DNA of 64,000 nucleotides from Fuscovulum ytuae (lineage in GTDB: Bacteria > Pseudomonadota > Alphaproteobacteria > Rhodobacterales > Rhodobacteraceae). The translations under genes and the position numbers were made by a program. Positions 49,668 to 59,797 of the stretch are shown in pieces. Position 1 is the stretch's first letter, and every line of letters starts with the position of its first letter. The stretch covers positions 1,334,001 to 1,398,000 of the forward strand of contig NZ_CP124535.1 in assembly GCF_029953595.1 (NCBI RefSeq), in the 5' to 3' direction. Below the pieces are notes generated by a model. The model did not search any database, was not told where the DNA came from, and saw only the letters and a program-made list of their open reading frames with translations.

Positions 49668-49707
49668 TCCGGAATAATCAGATGATCCAAGACCTTACGG
49701 TAAGAAC

Positions 49708-50712
49708 ATGAAGCAACCCTTCCCCTTCTCTGCCATCGTCGGGCAAGAGGCGATGAAACAGGCCATGATCCTGACGGCGGTCGATCCCGCCATCGGTGGC
49801 GTCCTCGTCTTTGGGGATCGCGGCACGGGCAAATCCACCGCCGTCCGCGCCCTCGCCGCCCTCTTGCCAGAGATCGAGGCGGTCGAAGGCTGCCCCGTCA
49901 ATTCTGCCAGTCCCGTGCAGGTGCCCGATTGGGCGCAAGGGGCCACAGACCGCATCATCACCAAACCCACCCCGGTGGTGGACCTGCCCCTTGGCGTCAC
50001 AGAAGACCGCGTCGTGGGCGCCCTCGACATCGAACGCGCCCTGACACGCGGAGAAAAGGCTTTTGAACCCGGCCTCCTCGCCCGCGCCAATCGCGGCTAC
50101 CTCTACATTGACGAAGTGAACCTGCTTGAGGATCACATCGTCGATCTCCTCCTCGACGTGGCGCAGTCCGGCGAGAATGTGGTGGAACGCGAGGGCCTCT
50201 CCATCCGCCACCCCGCCCGCTTTGTCCTTGTCGGCTCCGGCAACCCAGAGGAAGGCGAACTTCGCCCACAACTCCTTGATAGATTTGGATTTTCCGTCGA
50301 AGTCACATCCCCCCGCGATGTCGATACACGGGTCGAGGTGATCCGCCGCCGCGACAGTTATGAAACCAACTATGGGGCTTTCATGGAAACCTGGCGCCCG
50401 CAGGATGCAGCCCTTCGCGACCGCATCCTTGCCGCCCGCGCCGCGCTGCCACAGATCACGACCCCGAATACCGTCCTGCATGATTGCGCCAGCCTCTGCA
50501 TCGCCATCGGCTCTGACGGCTTGCGCGGCGAACTCACCCTGCTGCGCGCCGCCCGCGCATTGGCCGCCTTCGAAGGGGATGATGCGGTGGGCCGCATCCA
50601 CCTCAAGGCCGTGGCCCCCATGTGCCTCTCGCACCGTCTGCGCCGCGATCCCTTGGACGAGGCCGGGTCCACCTCCCGCGTCATCCGCGCCGTGACCGAG
50701 GTGCTGCCCTGA
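49708..50712 (+). CDS. bchI: Magnesium chelatase subunit I (AAA+ ATPase)
   Basis: 334 aa AAA+ motor subunit of Mg-protoporphyrin IX chelatase. Walker A is VLVFGDRGTGKSTAVRALAA and Walker B GYLYIDEVNLLEDHIVDLLL. SGENVVEREGLSIRHPARFV and GSGNPEEGELRPQLLDRFG complete the family pattern. It starts 40 bp after crtA and stops 2 bp before bchD. Confidence 0.97.
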   Translation: MKQPFPFSAIVGQEAMKQAMILTAVDPAIGGVLVFGDRGTGKSTAVRALAALLPEIEAVEGCPVNSASPVQVPDWAQGATDRIITKPTPVVDLPLGVTEDRVVGALDIERALTRGEKAFEPGLLARANRGYLYIDEVNLLEDHIVDLLLDVAQSGENVVEREGLSIRHPARFVLVGSGNPEEGELRPQLLDRFGFSVEVTSPRDVDTRVEVIRRRDSYETNYGAFMETWRPQDAALRDRILAARAALPQITTPNTVLHDCASLCIAIGSDGLRGELTLLRAARALAAFEGDDAVGRIHLKAVAPMCLSHRLRRDPLDEAGSTSRVIRAVTEVLP

Positions 50713-50714
50713 CC

Positions 50715-52388
50715 ATGGATGATCCCTGGGGCCGGGTCGAAACCGCGCTCGCCTGCCTTGCCACCGATCCGGGCGGGCTCAAGGGGCTGTGGCTGCGTGC
50801 CCGCTCGGGCCCCGTGCGCGACCGCGTGACGGCAGGCCTTGCCGCCCTGCCCCTGCCGCAGCGCCGCCTCCACCCCACCATCGCCGATGACGCGCTTTTT
50901 GGTGGGCTGGACCTTGCCGCCACGCTGGCCACAGGCCATCCCGTGATGCAGCAAGGCCTTCTCGCCCAGCCTGCCGCGCTCATCCTGACCATGGCCGAAC
51001 GCTGCCCCCCCGGCCTTGCCGCCCGCCTCGCCACAGCGCTGGACGCCCCCGCCCACACCCTTATCGCGCTGGACGAAGGGGCCGAGGCGGACGAAACCCT
51101 TGCCCCCGCGCTTTCTGACCGACTGGCACTGTTTCTTGATCTGACCGATATCTCCCTCTCCGACTCCCGCGAGATTTCCCTTGATCCGCAACAGCTTGCC
51201 AAGGCCCGCGCAAACCTGCCCCACCTCACCCTGACCCCCGATCAACTCGACGCCCTCACCCGCGCCGCCGCCGAACTTGGCATCCCCTCCCTCCGTGCGC
51301 CGCTGCTGGCCGCTGCCGCTGCCCGCGCTCATGCCGCTTGGGCAGGCCACGACGCCATCACCGAAGACGACCTCGCCGGAGGGGCCGCCCTGGTCTATGG
51401 CCACCGCACCACGCCGCTTCCCGATCAGGCCGAAGCACCTCCCGACTCCCCCCCACCCCCCGATCAGACCCCGGATGACGGTGAGGCACAGTCCGAAGAC
51501 CAATCCCAATCCATCCCCGAGGACATGCTGGTCGAGGCCGCCCTCGCCGCCCTGCCCCGCGATCTGTTGGAGGCGCTGGCCGCTGGCCGCGCCGCCCGTG
51601 CCGCGAAATCCGCAGGCGGCACCGGGGCCGAACGGGGCGGCAACCGCCGGGGTCGCCCCCTGCCCTCGCGCCCCGGCCGCCTTGAACCCGGCGCGCGCAT
51701 CGACCTTGTCGCCACTCTGCGCGCCGCCGCCCCGTGGCAACCGCTCCGCCGCGCCCAGACGCCCGACCGCGATGCCGCCCTTCTGGTCCGCGCTGCCGAT
51801 ATCCGCCTCAAACGCTTCCGCGAAACCTCAGACCGCGTGCTGATCTTCGCCGTCGATGCCTCCGGCTCCGCCGCCTTCGCCCGTCTGGCCGAGGCGAAAG
51901 GGGCAATCGAACTTCTCCTCGCGCAGGCCTATGCGCGCCGCGACCATGTCTCGCTTCTGGCCTTCAAGGGCCGCGCGGCAGAACTCATCCTGCCCCCAAC
52001 CCGCTCGCTGGTGCAAACCAAGCGGCGGTTGGCGGGCGTTCCGGGCGGGGGCGGCACCCCGCTCGCCTCTGGCCTGCAACTGGCGCTGGCCACGGCAGCA
52101 CAGGCGAAACAGCGCGGCATGACCCCGACCATCGCCATTCTAACCGATGGGCGCGGCAATATCGCCCTCGATGGCACCCCCGACCGCGCGCGGGCCGAGG
52201 ATGAGGCAACCCTCCTTGCCCGCCAGATCCGCGCGTCTGCCACCCCCGCCCTTGTGATCGACGTGGCCAACCGCCCGCAACCCGCGCTGCGCACCCTTGC
52301 CCAGATCATGGATGCCCCCTACCTCGCCCTGCCCCGCGCCGATGCGCGCCGTCTGTCCACCGTGTTGGGCGAGGCGTTGGAGACCTGA
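50715..52388 (+). CDS. bchD: Magnesium chelatase subunit D
   Basis: 557 aa. The N-terminal AAA-like domain has a degenerate P-loop. A Pro/Asp/Glu-rich linker follows at about residues 245-275 (PPDSPPPPDQTPDDGEAQSE). The C-terminal von Willebrand A domain has MIDAS motif FAVDASGSAAF and TDGRGN. It forms the chelatase motor with BchI. The ATG at 50715 is 2 bp past the bchI stop. Confidence 0.96.
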   Translation: MDDPWGRVETALACLATDPGGLKGLWLRARSGPVRDRVTAGLAALPLPQRRLHPTIADDALFGGLDLAATLATGHPVMQQGLLAQPAALILTMAERCPPGLAARLATALDAPAHTLIALDEGAEADETLAPALSDRLALFLDLTDISLSDSREISLDPQQLAKARANLPHLTLTPDQLDALTRAAAELGIPSLRAPLLAAAAARAHAAWAGHDAITEDDLAGGAALVYGHRTTPLPDQAEAPPDSPPPPDQTPDDGEAQSEDQSQSIPEDMLVEAALAALPRDLLEALAAGRAARAAKSAGGTGAERGGNRRGRPLPSRPGRLEPGARIDLVATLRAAAPWQPLRRAQTPDRDAALLVRAADIRLKRFRETSDRVLIFAVDASGSAAFARLAEAKGAIELLLAQAYARRDHVSLLAFKGRAAELILPPTRSLVQTKRRLAGVPGGGGTPLASGLQLALATAAQAKQRGMTPTIAILTDGRGNIALDGTPDRARAEDEATLLARQIRASATPALVIDVANRPQPALRTLAQIMDAPYLALPRADARRLSTVLGEALET

Positions 52389-52389
52389 C

Positions 52390-53283
52390 ATGACCGCCCC
52401 CCGCAGGCCCAAGGAAAGCATGCCGCCCGACCGCATGCCGCAGGATTGGCCCTATCGCGACAAGACCCGCCGCGTCGCCTCACGCCCGCATGACTGGTCG
52501 GTCGTGGATATCGGCAAAGGCCCCTGCCTCCTTATGTTGCATGGCGCAGGCGGCGCGGGCCACAGTTTCCGCAACCTTATCCCCCTGCTCGCCACCCATT
52601 ACAGGGTCATCGTCCCCGATCTGCCGGGGCAAGGCTTCACCCGATCCGGGGCGCGGGGCCGATACGGCATCGACGCTATGGCCGAAGACGTGGCCACGCT
52701 CTGCAAAACGATGGATATCGCCGTCTCCGCCATCATTGGCCATTCGGCAGGCGCGGCCCTCGCGCTGCGGCTGTCCCCACTCCTCAATCCAAAGGGCATC
52801 GTCGGCATCAACGCGGCCCTTGGGGCCTTTGACGGGGCGGCAGGCGTGATGTTCCCGCTTCTGGCGCGCGTGCTAGCCGTCACCCCTTTCATCCCACATG
52901 TCGTCGCAAAGCTTTGGGGAAATCCCGCCACGGTGAACAAACTCCTCACCGCCACAGGCTCCCCCCTCGATGCGGCGGGGCAAGCGCAATATCTGACGCT
53001 TGTCCGCGATGCAGCCCATGTGGACGGCACGCTTGGCATGATGGCCCAATGGCGGCTGGACGATCTGATGCGCCAATTGCCCACCATCGCCACCCCTACC
53101 CTTCTGATTGCCTCGTCCGGCGATCTTGCCGTCCCTGCCCGCATCTCGCGCGATGCGGCCCATCAGATGTCGGCGGCCAGCTATGTCGAACTGGCCGATC
53201 ACGGCCATCTGGTGCATGAAGAGGCGCCCCAAGCCGTCGCCGACCTGATCCTGCACTTCCTCGCCGGATTGACCCCGGATTGA
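52390..53283 (+). CDS. bchO: BchO, alpha/beta hydrolase of the Mg-chelatase operon
   Basis: 297 aa alpha/beta-fold protein. It has LLMLHGAGGAGHSFRNLIPL, nucleophile elbow IIGHSAGAALALRL and a catalytic-His region ELADHGHLVHEEAP. BchO is a conserved partner of bchID in purple bacteria, and a role with Mg-chelatase is presumed; the reaction is not established. It starts 1 bp after the bchD stop and is the last gene of the crtA operon. Confidence 0.92.
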   Translation: MTAPRRPKESMPPDRMPQDWPYRDKTRRVASRPHDWSVVDIGKGPCLLMLHGAGGAGHSFRNLIPLLATHYRVIVPDLPGQGFTRSGARGRYGIDAMAEDVATLCKTMDIAVSAIIGHSAGAALALRLSPLLNPKGIVGINAALGAFDGAAGVMFPLLARVLAVTPFIPHVVAKLWGNPATVNKLLTATGSPLDAAGQAQYLTLVRDAAHVDGTLGMMAQWRLDDLMRQLPTIATPTLLIASSGDLAVPARISRDAAHQMSAASYVELADHGHLVHEEAPQAVADLILHFLAGLTPD

Positions 53284-53440
53284 CCCTTGCTTTCCCTGAC
53301 CAGAAAGCTCCCGGCCCTGCGCAATCGGCTGGGAAACCCTCCCCAGACGACATAGCCCCCGGCGATCACGCCTACGGCGCGGAACGCCAAAGGAATGGCT
53401 TGCCTCCGGCGTCCCCGCCAGACGTACCGCCTAAATCCGC

Positions 53441-54004
53441 TCAGCGCCCCGCGACCAGACTGCCAAAGATGCGATCCATATGCTGTTCCAGATAAATCCG
53501 CAGCCAAGGCGTGAACCGTTCCGGCGACCGCAGCACTTCGGCTGACAGATCATAAAGATCGACCCAACGCACCGCCGCCACCTCGTCCGGGTGCGGCACC
53601 ACCGTCAGCGCGGCAGGGGCTTCGGCCACAAAAATATCAACCAATTCATGCTCGATCATCCCGCCCCCCACCTCGGCGCGGTATTCGACCCGATCGGCAA
53701 AGACCGGAAACAGCCCTTCGATCCCCAATTCCTCGCGCAAGCGGCGCACCGCGCAGGCCGCCGGATCCTCGTCCCAGCGCGGATGGGTGCAGCAGGTATT
53801 CGCCCACAGGCCCGGCGTGTGATACTTGGCCAGCGCCCGCTGCTGGATCAGCACCCGCCGCCCCTGCATCACAAAAACGGACACGGCCTTGTGGCGCAGC
53901 CCCTTTAGATGCACCTCCATCTTCCCCACTGGAACAAGACGACCATCCACCCAAGCCGGGATATTCTCTTCAAGCGCTGCGGATGTGGGGGCAAGCATGG
54001 CCAT
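53441..54004 (-). CDS. idi: Isopentenyl-diphosphate delta-isomerase (type 1)
   Basis: 187 aa Nudix-fold enzyme interconverting IPP and DMAPP. The catalytic-Cys motif is LWANTCCTHPRWDED and the Nudix-like block AVRRLREELGIEG. It is last in the minus-strand bchE-bchJ-bchG-bch2-bchP-idi run, 4 bp after bchP. Its place in the cluster balances the isoprenoid pool for carotenoid and phytyl/geranylgeranyl synthesis. The start may be 54004 or the ATG at 53998. Confidence 0.96.
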   Translation of the reverse strand: MAMLAPTSAALEENIPAWVDGRLVPVGKMEVHLKGLRHKAVSVFVMQGRRVLIQQRALAKYHTPGLWANTCCTHPRWDEDPAACAVRRLREELGIEGLFPVFADRVEYRAEVGGGMIEHELVDIFVAEAPAALTVVPHPDEVAAVRWVDLYDLSAEVLRSPERFTPWLRIYLEQHMDRIFGSLVAGR

Positions 54005-54008
54005 GGCT

Positions 54009-55190
54009 TCAGGTCCAGACCGGCGAGACTAGCCGTAACAGATGCGCCATGTTCTTCATCCCGATCTTCACATGGGCCATGGGCCGCGCCTTCACCAGCT
54101 TCTTGTTCATATAGGCCTCGAAGGTCAGCTTTTGCACATCCACATCATGGCACAGGCTGACAAACCTCTCGCGCCGCTCGTCGCTGCGATAATAGGCATC
54201 CTGCATCGACCGCAAGACCCGGAACACCGTGCCATGCTCGCGCATGAAAAGTTTGCGCGCGATCCGCAAATCACTTGCCTTGCCTGACGCCAGAACCGCT
54301 TGCGCTGCCGTGGCAGCCACCCGCCCCCCGGCCATGGCGTAAAAGATGCCCTCACCGGATGAGGGCGCAACCACCCCGGCAGCATCGCCCGCCAGCACCA
54401 CATCGCGCCCATTGTCCCAACGGTCCAAGGGCTTCAACGGGATCGGTGCGCCCTCCTTGCGGATCGTCTCGCAATCCGTCAGGCCCGATGCCGCACGCAG
54501 GTCCGCCGTGGCCTTCTTCAGATCCACCCCATCCAGCCCCGTGCCCATCCCCACGCTGGCCTGATTGCCATGCGGAAAGACCCAGCCATAGAAATCCGGG
54601 GAAATCCGCCCGTCATAAATCACGTCACAGCGGTCGGGGTCATAATCAGGCGAAGGTTCGGGGGCCTTGATGATCTCGTGATAGGCGATGACGTAAGGAA
54701 TTGTGCTGCCACCGGGCACCTCTGCCCGCGCCACGACCGAGCGCGCGCCATCCGCACCGATCACAATCCGGGTGGCCGACCGCCGCTCCTCTCCCGTCGC
54801 CTTGTCGCGCCAGACGACATGGGTGCCGCCTGCGTCCCGCTCCACCCGCAGAAAGGTTCCGGTCAGCCGCTCCGCCCCGGCCTTGGCCGCCCTTGCGCGC
54901 AGGTATTCGTCGAAATGTTCGCGATCCACCATACCCACATAGCCATTCTCGATCGGGATATCGACCATCCGACCCGTGGGCGAAATCATCCGCGCCGTGG
55001 TGATCTTGGCCACGATCTGCGCATCCTCGATCTCAAAATCCCGAATGGCGCGCGGCGGGATCGCCCCGCCACATGGCTTGATCCGCCCCGCCCGATCCAG
55101 AAGCGCCACGCTTTTCCCAGCCCGCGCCAGATCCTCGGCCGCCGTCGCACCCGAAGGCCCGCCACCTACCACGAAGACGTCATATGCCAT
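54009..55190 (-). CDS. bchP: Geranylgeranyl reductase
   Basis: 393 aa FAD/NADPH enzyme that reduces the geranylgeranyl tail of bacteriochlorophyll to phytyl. The N-terminal fold is VFVVGGGPSGATAAEDLARA, followed by IKPCGGAIPPRAI, and GWVFPHGNQASVGMGTGLDG occurs in the middle. It lies between bch2 (3-bp gap) and idi (4-bp gap). Confidence 0.96.
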   Translation of the reverse strand: MAYDVFVVGGGPSGATAAEDLARAGKSVALLDRAGRIKPCGGAIPPRAIRDFEIEDAQIVAKITTARMISPTGRMVDIPIENGYVGMVDREHFDEYLRARAAKAGAERLTGTFLRVERDAGGTHVVWRDKATGEERRSATRIVIGADGARSVVARAEVPGGSTIPYVIAYHEIIKAPEPSPDYDPDRCDVIYDGRISPDFYGWVFPHGNQASVGMGTGLDGVDLKKATADLRAASGLTDCETIRKEGAPIPLKPLDRWDNGRDVVLAGDAAGVVAPSSGEGIFYAMAGGRVAATAAQAVLASGKASDLRIARKLFMREHGTVFRVLRSMQDAYYRSDERRERFVSLCHDVDVQKLTFEAYMNKKLVKARPMAHVKIGMKNMAHLLRLVSPVWT

Positions 55191-55193
55191 GGG

Positions 55194-56480
55194 TCACTCC
55201 CCCGGTATCAGTTGCGCATCGGGCAGGCGCTCACCGCCCCGCCCTTCGATCACCCGCAGCGCGATCAGCGCCGCAATCAGAAACAGCCCCGCCTCGGCCA
55301 GAAAGACGGCGCCAAAGGCATCCGATACCGGCAGGACAAATCGCAGACCATCCGCCGCCGCCGCCCCAACCAGCCCGCCAAACCCTGCCGCCAAGGCCTG
55401 CGCCGCGCCCCAAAGGCCCATCCGCGTGCCCTCGCGCGCTCCGCGCCCCTGCCCGGCCAGTGCCATCATCGACCCGATGGCCGCCACAGCGAACATCCCG
55501 TTGAAAAAGCCCAAGGCCACCACCGCAGGCACCAAAGCGCCCCCCGTCTGGCCCAAAGCCGCCACCGCGATGAGGGACAGCGCCGATCCGACGCATCCCC
55601 CCATCACCCACATCCGCAGCGTGCCAATCCGCAGCCCTGTCGCCGCGATGCCCACAAGCAGCATGCCGACAAAGACGCCCCCATTCTGCGCCCCCGAAAG
55701 CTGCGTGCTTTCCCCCGGCGCAAAACCGAAAACCAACCCCGCATAAGGCTCAAGGATCAGTTCCTGCATGAAATAGGCGGTCATCGACAAAAAGATGAAC
55801 AGGGTAAAGACCCGCGCCCGCCGCTCGGCCCAAACCTCGGCCAGACCAGCCCGAAAGGGCAGCGTCTCTGCCTCCCGCTCTGCCACCACGCGCCGTTCGA
55901 TCCCCCAGACGGCCAAGGTGGTCAGAACCACTGCGCCTCCGGTTACAACTCCCACGATCTCCAACAGCAGCGCAGGCGTGTAGGGGTCCAACAGCGCCCC
56001 GACCGTCCCTGCTGTCACCGCGATGCCAAGGATCATCATCAGCCACGTAATCGTCGCCGCCGCCGCCCGCCGCCGCGGCTCGGTCGCCGTCGCCAAAAGC
56101 GCAAGGAGAGACGTCCCCGACGCCCCCACCCCCACCCCGATCAGCGCGTATGCCAGTACCGATAGCGCCAGCCCAAGGCCGAACCCTGATGGAAACAGCA
56201 CCACCGCAACCGCCGCCAGAAAGGCCCCAAGGGACAGCGCCGCCATCCCCCCGATGATAAAGGTCGTGCGGTTCCCTTTGGTATCCGACCGGAACCCCCA
56301 ATTGGGCCGCGTGATCTGTATCCCGTAATGCAAAGCGACCAGCAGCCCCGGCAACACCGCAGGCAGCGCCAGCTCCACCACCATCAGCCGGTTCAACGTC
56401 GAGGTGGTCAACACCACCACCGCGCCAAGGCACATCTGCACCAGGCCCAGCCTTACGATCTGGACCCAGCCCAGCTTCAT
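55194..56480 (-). CDS. bch2: PucC/BCD-family MFS transporter (Bch2, ORF428)
   Basis: 428 aa, twelve-helix major-facilitator protein of the bacteriochlorophyll delivery (PucC/LhaA) family. The N-terminus is MKLGWVQIVRLGLVQMCLGA, followed by GIQITRPNWGFRSDTKGNRT. The length equals the R. capsulatus ORF428 between bchG and bchP. It is thought to aid pigment delivery or light-harvesting assembly; no direct function is proven. The start overlaps the bchG stop by 4 bp. Confidence 0.9.
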   Translation of the reverse strand: MKLGWVQIVRLGLVQMCLGAVVVLTTSTLNRLMVVELALPAVLPGLLVALHYGIQITRPNWGFRSDTKGNRTTFIIGGMAALSLGAFLAAVAVVLFPSGFGLGLALSVLAYALIGVGVGASGTSLLALLATATEPRRRAAAATITWLMMILGIAVTAGTVGALLDPYTPALLLEIVGVVTGGAVVLTTLAVWGIERRVVAEREAETLPFRAGLAEVWAERRARVFTLFIFLSMTAYFMQELILEPYAGLVFGFAPGESTQLSGAQNGGVFVGMLLVGIAATGLRIGTLRMWVMGGCVGSALSLIAVAALGQTGGALVPAVVALGFFNGMFAVAAIGSMMALAGQGRGAREGTRMGLWGAAQALAAGFGGLVGAAAADGLRFVLPVSDAFGAVFLAEAGLFLIAALIALRVIEGRGGERLPDAQLIPGE

Positions 56481-57376
56481 GCCAGCCCCCGCAGTGCAAA
56501 GGCCGAAATCATCATGCCGGTGACATACAGCACCACGCCAGTCCCGTTATACCAAGGCGCCTTGCCCTTCGGGTCGCGGAACAGGACCCGCATCGCGGCA
56601 ATCTGCAAGATCAGCACCGCCAGCACGCCCAGCGCATGCAAAGGCTTGCCCCACAGCGCCAGCAGCGGGATCACCAAAGCCTGCGCCATGCCCATCACCG
56701 TGCAGGCGATCTTGGCCGCCACCTCCGGCCCCAGCACCACAGGCAAGGACCGCACGCCATGCTGCCGATCCCCCTCCAGCGCCTTGAAATCATTCAAGGT
56801 CATGATCCCATGCGCGCCGAAGGCGTAAAGCAGGGCGATCATCACGATCTCGAACCGTGGCGCGGCCTGCAACAGCACGGCGGCACCGGTGAACCACGGC
56901 AGCCCTTCATAGGACAGCCCGACAAGCCCCGGTCCCCACCAACCCGACCGCTTCAAGCGCACCGGCTCGGCGCTATAGGCCCAAGCCGCGATCACACCCG
57001 CCACGGTCGCCCAGAACCCCCATGTCCCCAGCAGGGACCCAACCCACAGCGACAGCGCGGTCATCGCCAAGGCGATATAAAGCCCCCAGCGCCCCGGGAT
57101 CCGCCCCGAAGGGATCGGTCGATCCGGTTCGTTCACCGCATCCACATGCCGATCGCACCAGTCATTCGCGGCCTGAGACATCCCGCAGACGATCGGCCCC
57201 GCCAGCACCATGCCCAGCAGCACCATCCCCCAATTCCCCGACAGCGGCACCCCAGCGGAAACCGATCCGCAGAGATAGGCCCAGATCGGCGGGAACCATG
57301 TAATGGGCTTGATCAGCCGCAGCATGGCGCGCGGTTCAGGAAGGCGGCGGGGCTGTATGGATATGCTGACAGTCAT
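56477..57376 (-). CDS. bchG: Bacteriochlorophyll a synthase
   Basis: 299 aa UbiA-family membrane prenyltransferase that esterifies bacteriochlorophyllide with geranylgeranyl diphosphate. The Asp-rich motif is ANDWCDRHVDAVNEPDRPIP, preceded by LRLIKPITWFPPIWAYLCG. The ATG at 57376 sits 2 bp from a PpsR-type palindrome. It is followed by bch2 in the same transcript. Confidence 0.96.
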   Translation of the reverse strand: MTVSISIQPRRLPEPRAMLRLIKPITWFPPIWAYLCGSVSAGVPLSGNWGMVLLGMVLAGPIVCGMSQAANDWCDRHVDAVNEPDRPIPSGRIPGRWGLYIALAMTALSLWVGSLLGTWGFWATVAGVIAAWAYSAEPVRLKRSGWWGPGLVGLSYEGLPWFTGAAVLLQAAPRFEIVMIALLYAFGAHGIMTLNDFKALEGDRQHGVRSLPVVLGPEVAAKIACTVMGMAQALVIPLLALWGKPLHALGVLAVLILQIAAMRVLFRDPKGKAPWYNGTGVVLYVTGMMISAFALRGLA

Positions 57377-57377
57377 G

Positions 57378-57447
57378 TGTCAACTACATAGTACATTGGA
57401 GAGTCGGGCAAGAGTCGATACGTCGCATGTGTCAACTTTTTCTGACA
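57378..57447 (-). promoter_or_regulatory. bchG control region with two PpsR/CrtJ sites
   Basis: TGTCAACTACATAGTACA (57378-57395), directly before the bchG ATG, and TGTCAACTTTTTCTGACA (57430-57447). Both fit TGT-N12-ACA and are 34 bp apart. The region lies between bchJ and bchG, so bchG may have its own promoter as well as read-through from bchE-bchJ. Confidence 0.85.
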
Positions 57448-57460
57448 CCCGGGCTTCATC

Positions 57461-57478
57461 TTGGCCCAAATACTCAAA
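57461..57478. repeat. Copy of the TTGGCCCAAATACTCAAA motif
   Basis: TTGGCCCAAATACTCAAA is identical to bases in the module at about 596-613 near the left end of the window. It lies between bchJ and bchG. Confidence 0.5.
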
Positions 57479-57511
57479 TTCCGACGGCTCCACCCCGCGC
57501 CACGCCGCAGG

Positions 57512-58120
57512 TCAGGGGCGCGGCACAACCTCGAACCGGCAAACCGGATCGCCCGCCGCGATACAGGCCACCTCGCGCACCACGCATCCTTTCCAGACCA
57601 GCCGCGCGAAAAGCCGCTCGAACACCGCCGCATGCCAATGGCACAGCGGATGATCGGACCGCAGCCCCGCCACCAGCGGATTGCCCGCCACCTCAAAGGT
57701 CAGGGGATGCCAGCCTGTGATGCGAAACGCCCCCGATCCGGCAAAGGTCCAAGAATGTTGCGCTATGGCCGCCGCCAGCACCCGCGCGCCCATGGGCGCA
57801 GGCAGAACCCGGATCACCCATTGCGCCGCCTTCGGGATGCGATGCTTCAGGATATAGCTGCCCGTCGCCAACCCGGCGAGGCGCAGCAGACCCTCCGCCC
57901 GCTCCGGCACCGCCATCCGCAGCGCCAGATGCACCGCCGCCGCCTCCGCCTCGGGGATCATGCCAAGGCTGGGGTCCGGCACGGCCACCCCTGCCGCCCC
58001 CATGACCTGATCGCGCAAGGCCCGGCCCTCCACCCGGTCCAGCACGGCCACCAGCTGCGTGATCGCATTCGGCCCGATCCGCGCCTCTGCCGCCGCTACG
58101 GGGACAAAGCCGCCATCCAT
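57512..58120 (-). CDS. bchJ: BchJ, bacteriochlorophyll 4-vinyl reductase family protein
   Basis: 202 aa from the ATG at 58120 (MDGGFVPVAAAEARIGPNAI). It has the V4R-type C-terminal domain with LRSDHPLCHWHAAVFERLFA and VACIAAGDPVCRFEVVP. BchJ was named as a vinyl reductase, but later work assigns the main activity to other enzymes, so its role may be accessory. It lies 4 bp after bchE. A longer frame to 58381 is bchE shadow. Confidence 0.9.
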   Translation of the reverse strand: MDGGFVPVAAAEARIGPNAITQLVAVLDRVEGRALRDQVMGAAGVAVPDPSLGMIPEAEAAAVHLALRMAVPERAEGLLRLAGLATGSYILKHRIPKAAQWVIRVLPAPMGARVLAAAIAQHSWTFAGSGAFRITGWHPLTFEVAGNPLVAGLRSDHPLCHWHAAVFERLFARLVWKGCVVREVACIAAGDPVCRFEVVPRP

Positions 58121-58124
58121 GACC

Positions 58125-59780
58125 TCAGGCCTCCTCGCCCATCTGCTCCTTGCCGCCGCCGCAGGCCGCGACTTCGGGCATCTTGAAGGCGCGCCGCTCC
58201 TCGGCCCGCTCGGCCATCTGCGCCTTGACCGCCGCACGCCGCTCCGCTGCCTTTGCCGCGCGGTCGGCGCTTGCTTCCCAATCCGCCATCTGGGCATCCG
58301 CGATGGTCCGCGTCTCGTCGAAATGGAAATCCACCTTGCCCTTGGTCTGCGGCCCCCAATAGCCCGCCTTGCCAAGGTCATAGAAGGTGCGCCCCACCCC
58401 GGCCTTCAGAAAGGCCTTCAGGCAACCAAGCAGGTACCGCCGCCGGAACCCCGTCCCCCGCCACGGGTAATGAAACAGCGCCTTTCTCATGTAGAAACGG
58501 CGGTAATTCTTCATCACCCCGTCCAAAAGTTCCCCCCGCGTCAGCGCCGCAGGCTTCATGATGGGCGTCACGAAATTGTATTTCGAATAGTCGAAGACCT
58601 CGACCTGATCGCGGATTTCCTGAAACAGGGGCGTGAATGGCCAAGGCGTATACATCGACCAATTGGCCAGATCGGGCTGCCAATCCCACGCCATCTGGAA
58701 GGTTTCTTCCAGCGTCTCTTTCGTCTCGTTGTCCAAGCCCACGATGAACTGCGCCTCGACGAAGATATCGGCCTCGCGCAAAAGGCGGATCGCCTCCTTG
58801 TTCTCGGCGACTGTGGTTTCCTTGTTGAACATATCCAGCTTCAACTGCGCCGCCGCCTCTGTCCCAAGCGACACATGCACCAGCCCCGCCTCGCGGTAGA
58901 ATTTCAACAGATCGCGGTCGCGGTAGATATCCGTCACCCGCGTGTTGATCCCCCAGGTCACCCGCTTGTTGAGCCCCCGGTCGATCAACTCCTGACAGAA
59001 TTCGACGAATTTCTTCTTGTTGATGGTGGGTTCCTCATCGGCAAGGATGAAGAACCCCACCCCGTGATCGGTGACCAACCGCTCGATCTCATCTGCAACC
59101 TTTTTCGGATCGCGCACCCGGTAATCGCGCCAGAATTTCCACTGGCTGCAGAAGGAACAGGTAAAGGGGCAGCCCCGCGCCATGTTCGGGATCGCGACCT
59201 TCACGCCCAAGGGGACATAGATATATTTCGACCAGTCAAGGATCGACCAATCCGGGTCGATCGCATCCAGGTCCTTCACTGTGCTGGCGGCCTGCGTCGC
59301 CACGATCTCATCACCATCGCGGAAGGCCAACCCCTTGATCCGCCGCCGATCCGCAGGCCAGCGCCCATCGCGCACCGCCTCCATCAGCGCGACAAGGATC
59401 TCTTCCCCCTCACCCCGGACGATGACATCGACCCATGGCGCCTCTTCCAGCACCTGCCGGAACATGAAGGTGGCATGGATTCCGCCCAGCACCCGCAACG
59501 CGTCCGGGCACACCTCTTGCGCGATGCGCAGCGCCTCCTCCGCCTCATAGATGGCGGGTGTGATGGCCGTCAGGCCCACCACATCGGGCTTCAACGCCTT
59601 CAGCCGCGCCCGCAATTCTTCGGGCCCGATGTGATGCGTCATCGCATCGATGAAATGGATGTCGTTGAACCCCGCCCGCCGCAGATGGCCCGTCAAATAG
59701 GCGACCCAAGCGGGCGGCCAGTTCCCTGCAATCTCGGCTCCGCCGGAATGATAATTCGGATGGACGAAAACGATCCGCAT
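58125..59780 (-). CDS. bchE: Anaerobic Mg-protoporphyrin IX monomethyl ester cyclase
   Basis: 551 aa radical-SAM enzyme with an N-terminal cobalamin-binding domain; it forms ring E without oxygen. The N-terminus is [20 protein letters not shown], the radical-SAM motif [20 protein letters not shown] and then [19 protein letters not shown]. The C-terminus is charged and Ala-rich. The ATG at 59780 is chosen over 59840. Its promoter has both an FNR-type and a PpsR-type site, fitting low-oxygen expression. Confidence 0.96.
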   Translation of the reverse strand: MRIVFVHPNYHSGGAEIAGNWPPAWVAYLTGHLRRAGFNDIHFIDAMTHHIGPEELRARLKALKPDVVGLTAITPAIYEAEEALRIAQEVCPDALRVLGGIHATFMFRQVLEEAPWVDVIVRGEGEEILVALMEAVRDGRWPADRRRIKGLAFRDGDEIVATQAASTVKDLDAIDPDWSILDWSKYIYVPLGVKVAIPNMARGCPFTCSFCSQWKFWRDYRVRDPKKVADEIERLVTDHGVGFFILADEEPTINKKKFVEFCQELIDRGLNKRVTWGINTRVTDIYRDRDLLKFYREAGLVHVSLGTEAAAQLKLDMFNKETTVAENKEAIRLLREADIFVEAQFIVGLDNETKETLEETFQMAWDWQPDLANWSMYTPWPFTPLFQEIRDQVEVFDYSKYNFVTPIMKPAALTRGELLDGVMKNYRRFYMRKALFHYPWRGTGFRRRYLLGCLKAFLKAGVGRTFYDLGKAGYWGPQTKGKVDFHFDETRTIADAQMADWEASADRAAKAAERRAAVKAQMAERAEERRAFKMPEVAACGGGKEQMGEEA

Positions 59781-59797
59781 CTTGGCCTCCGCGCAGC

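Noticed and set aside
53199-53507. 102-codon minus-strand frame between bchO and idi
   Set aside because: It overlaps the bchO 3' end and has no recognisable domain or ribosome site. The 157-bp gap looks non-coding, with no clear terminator.
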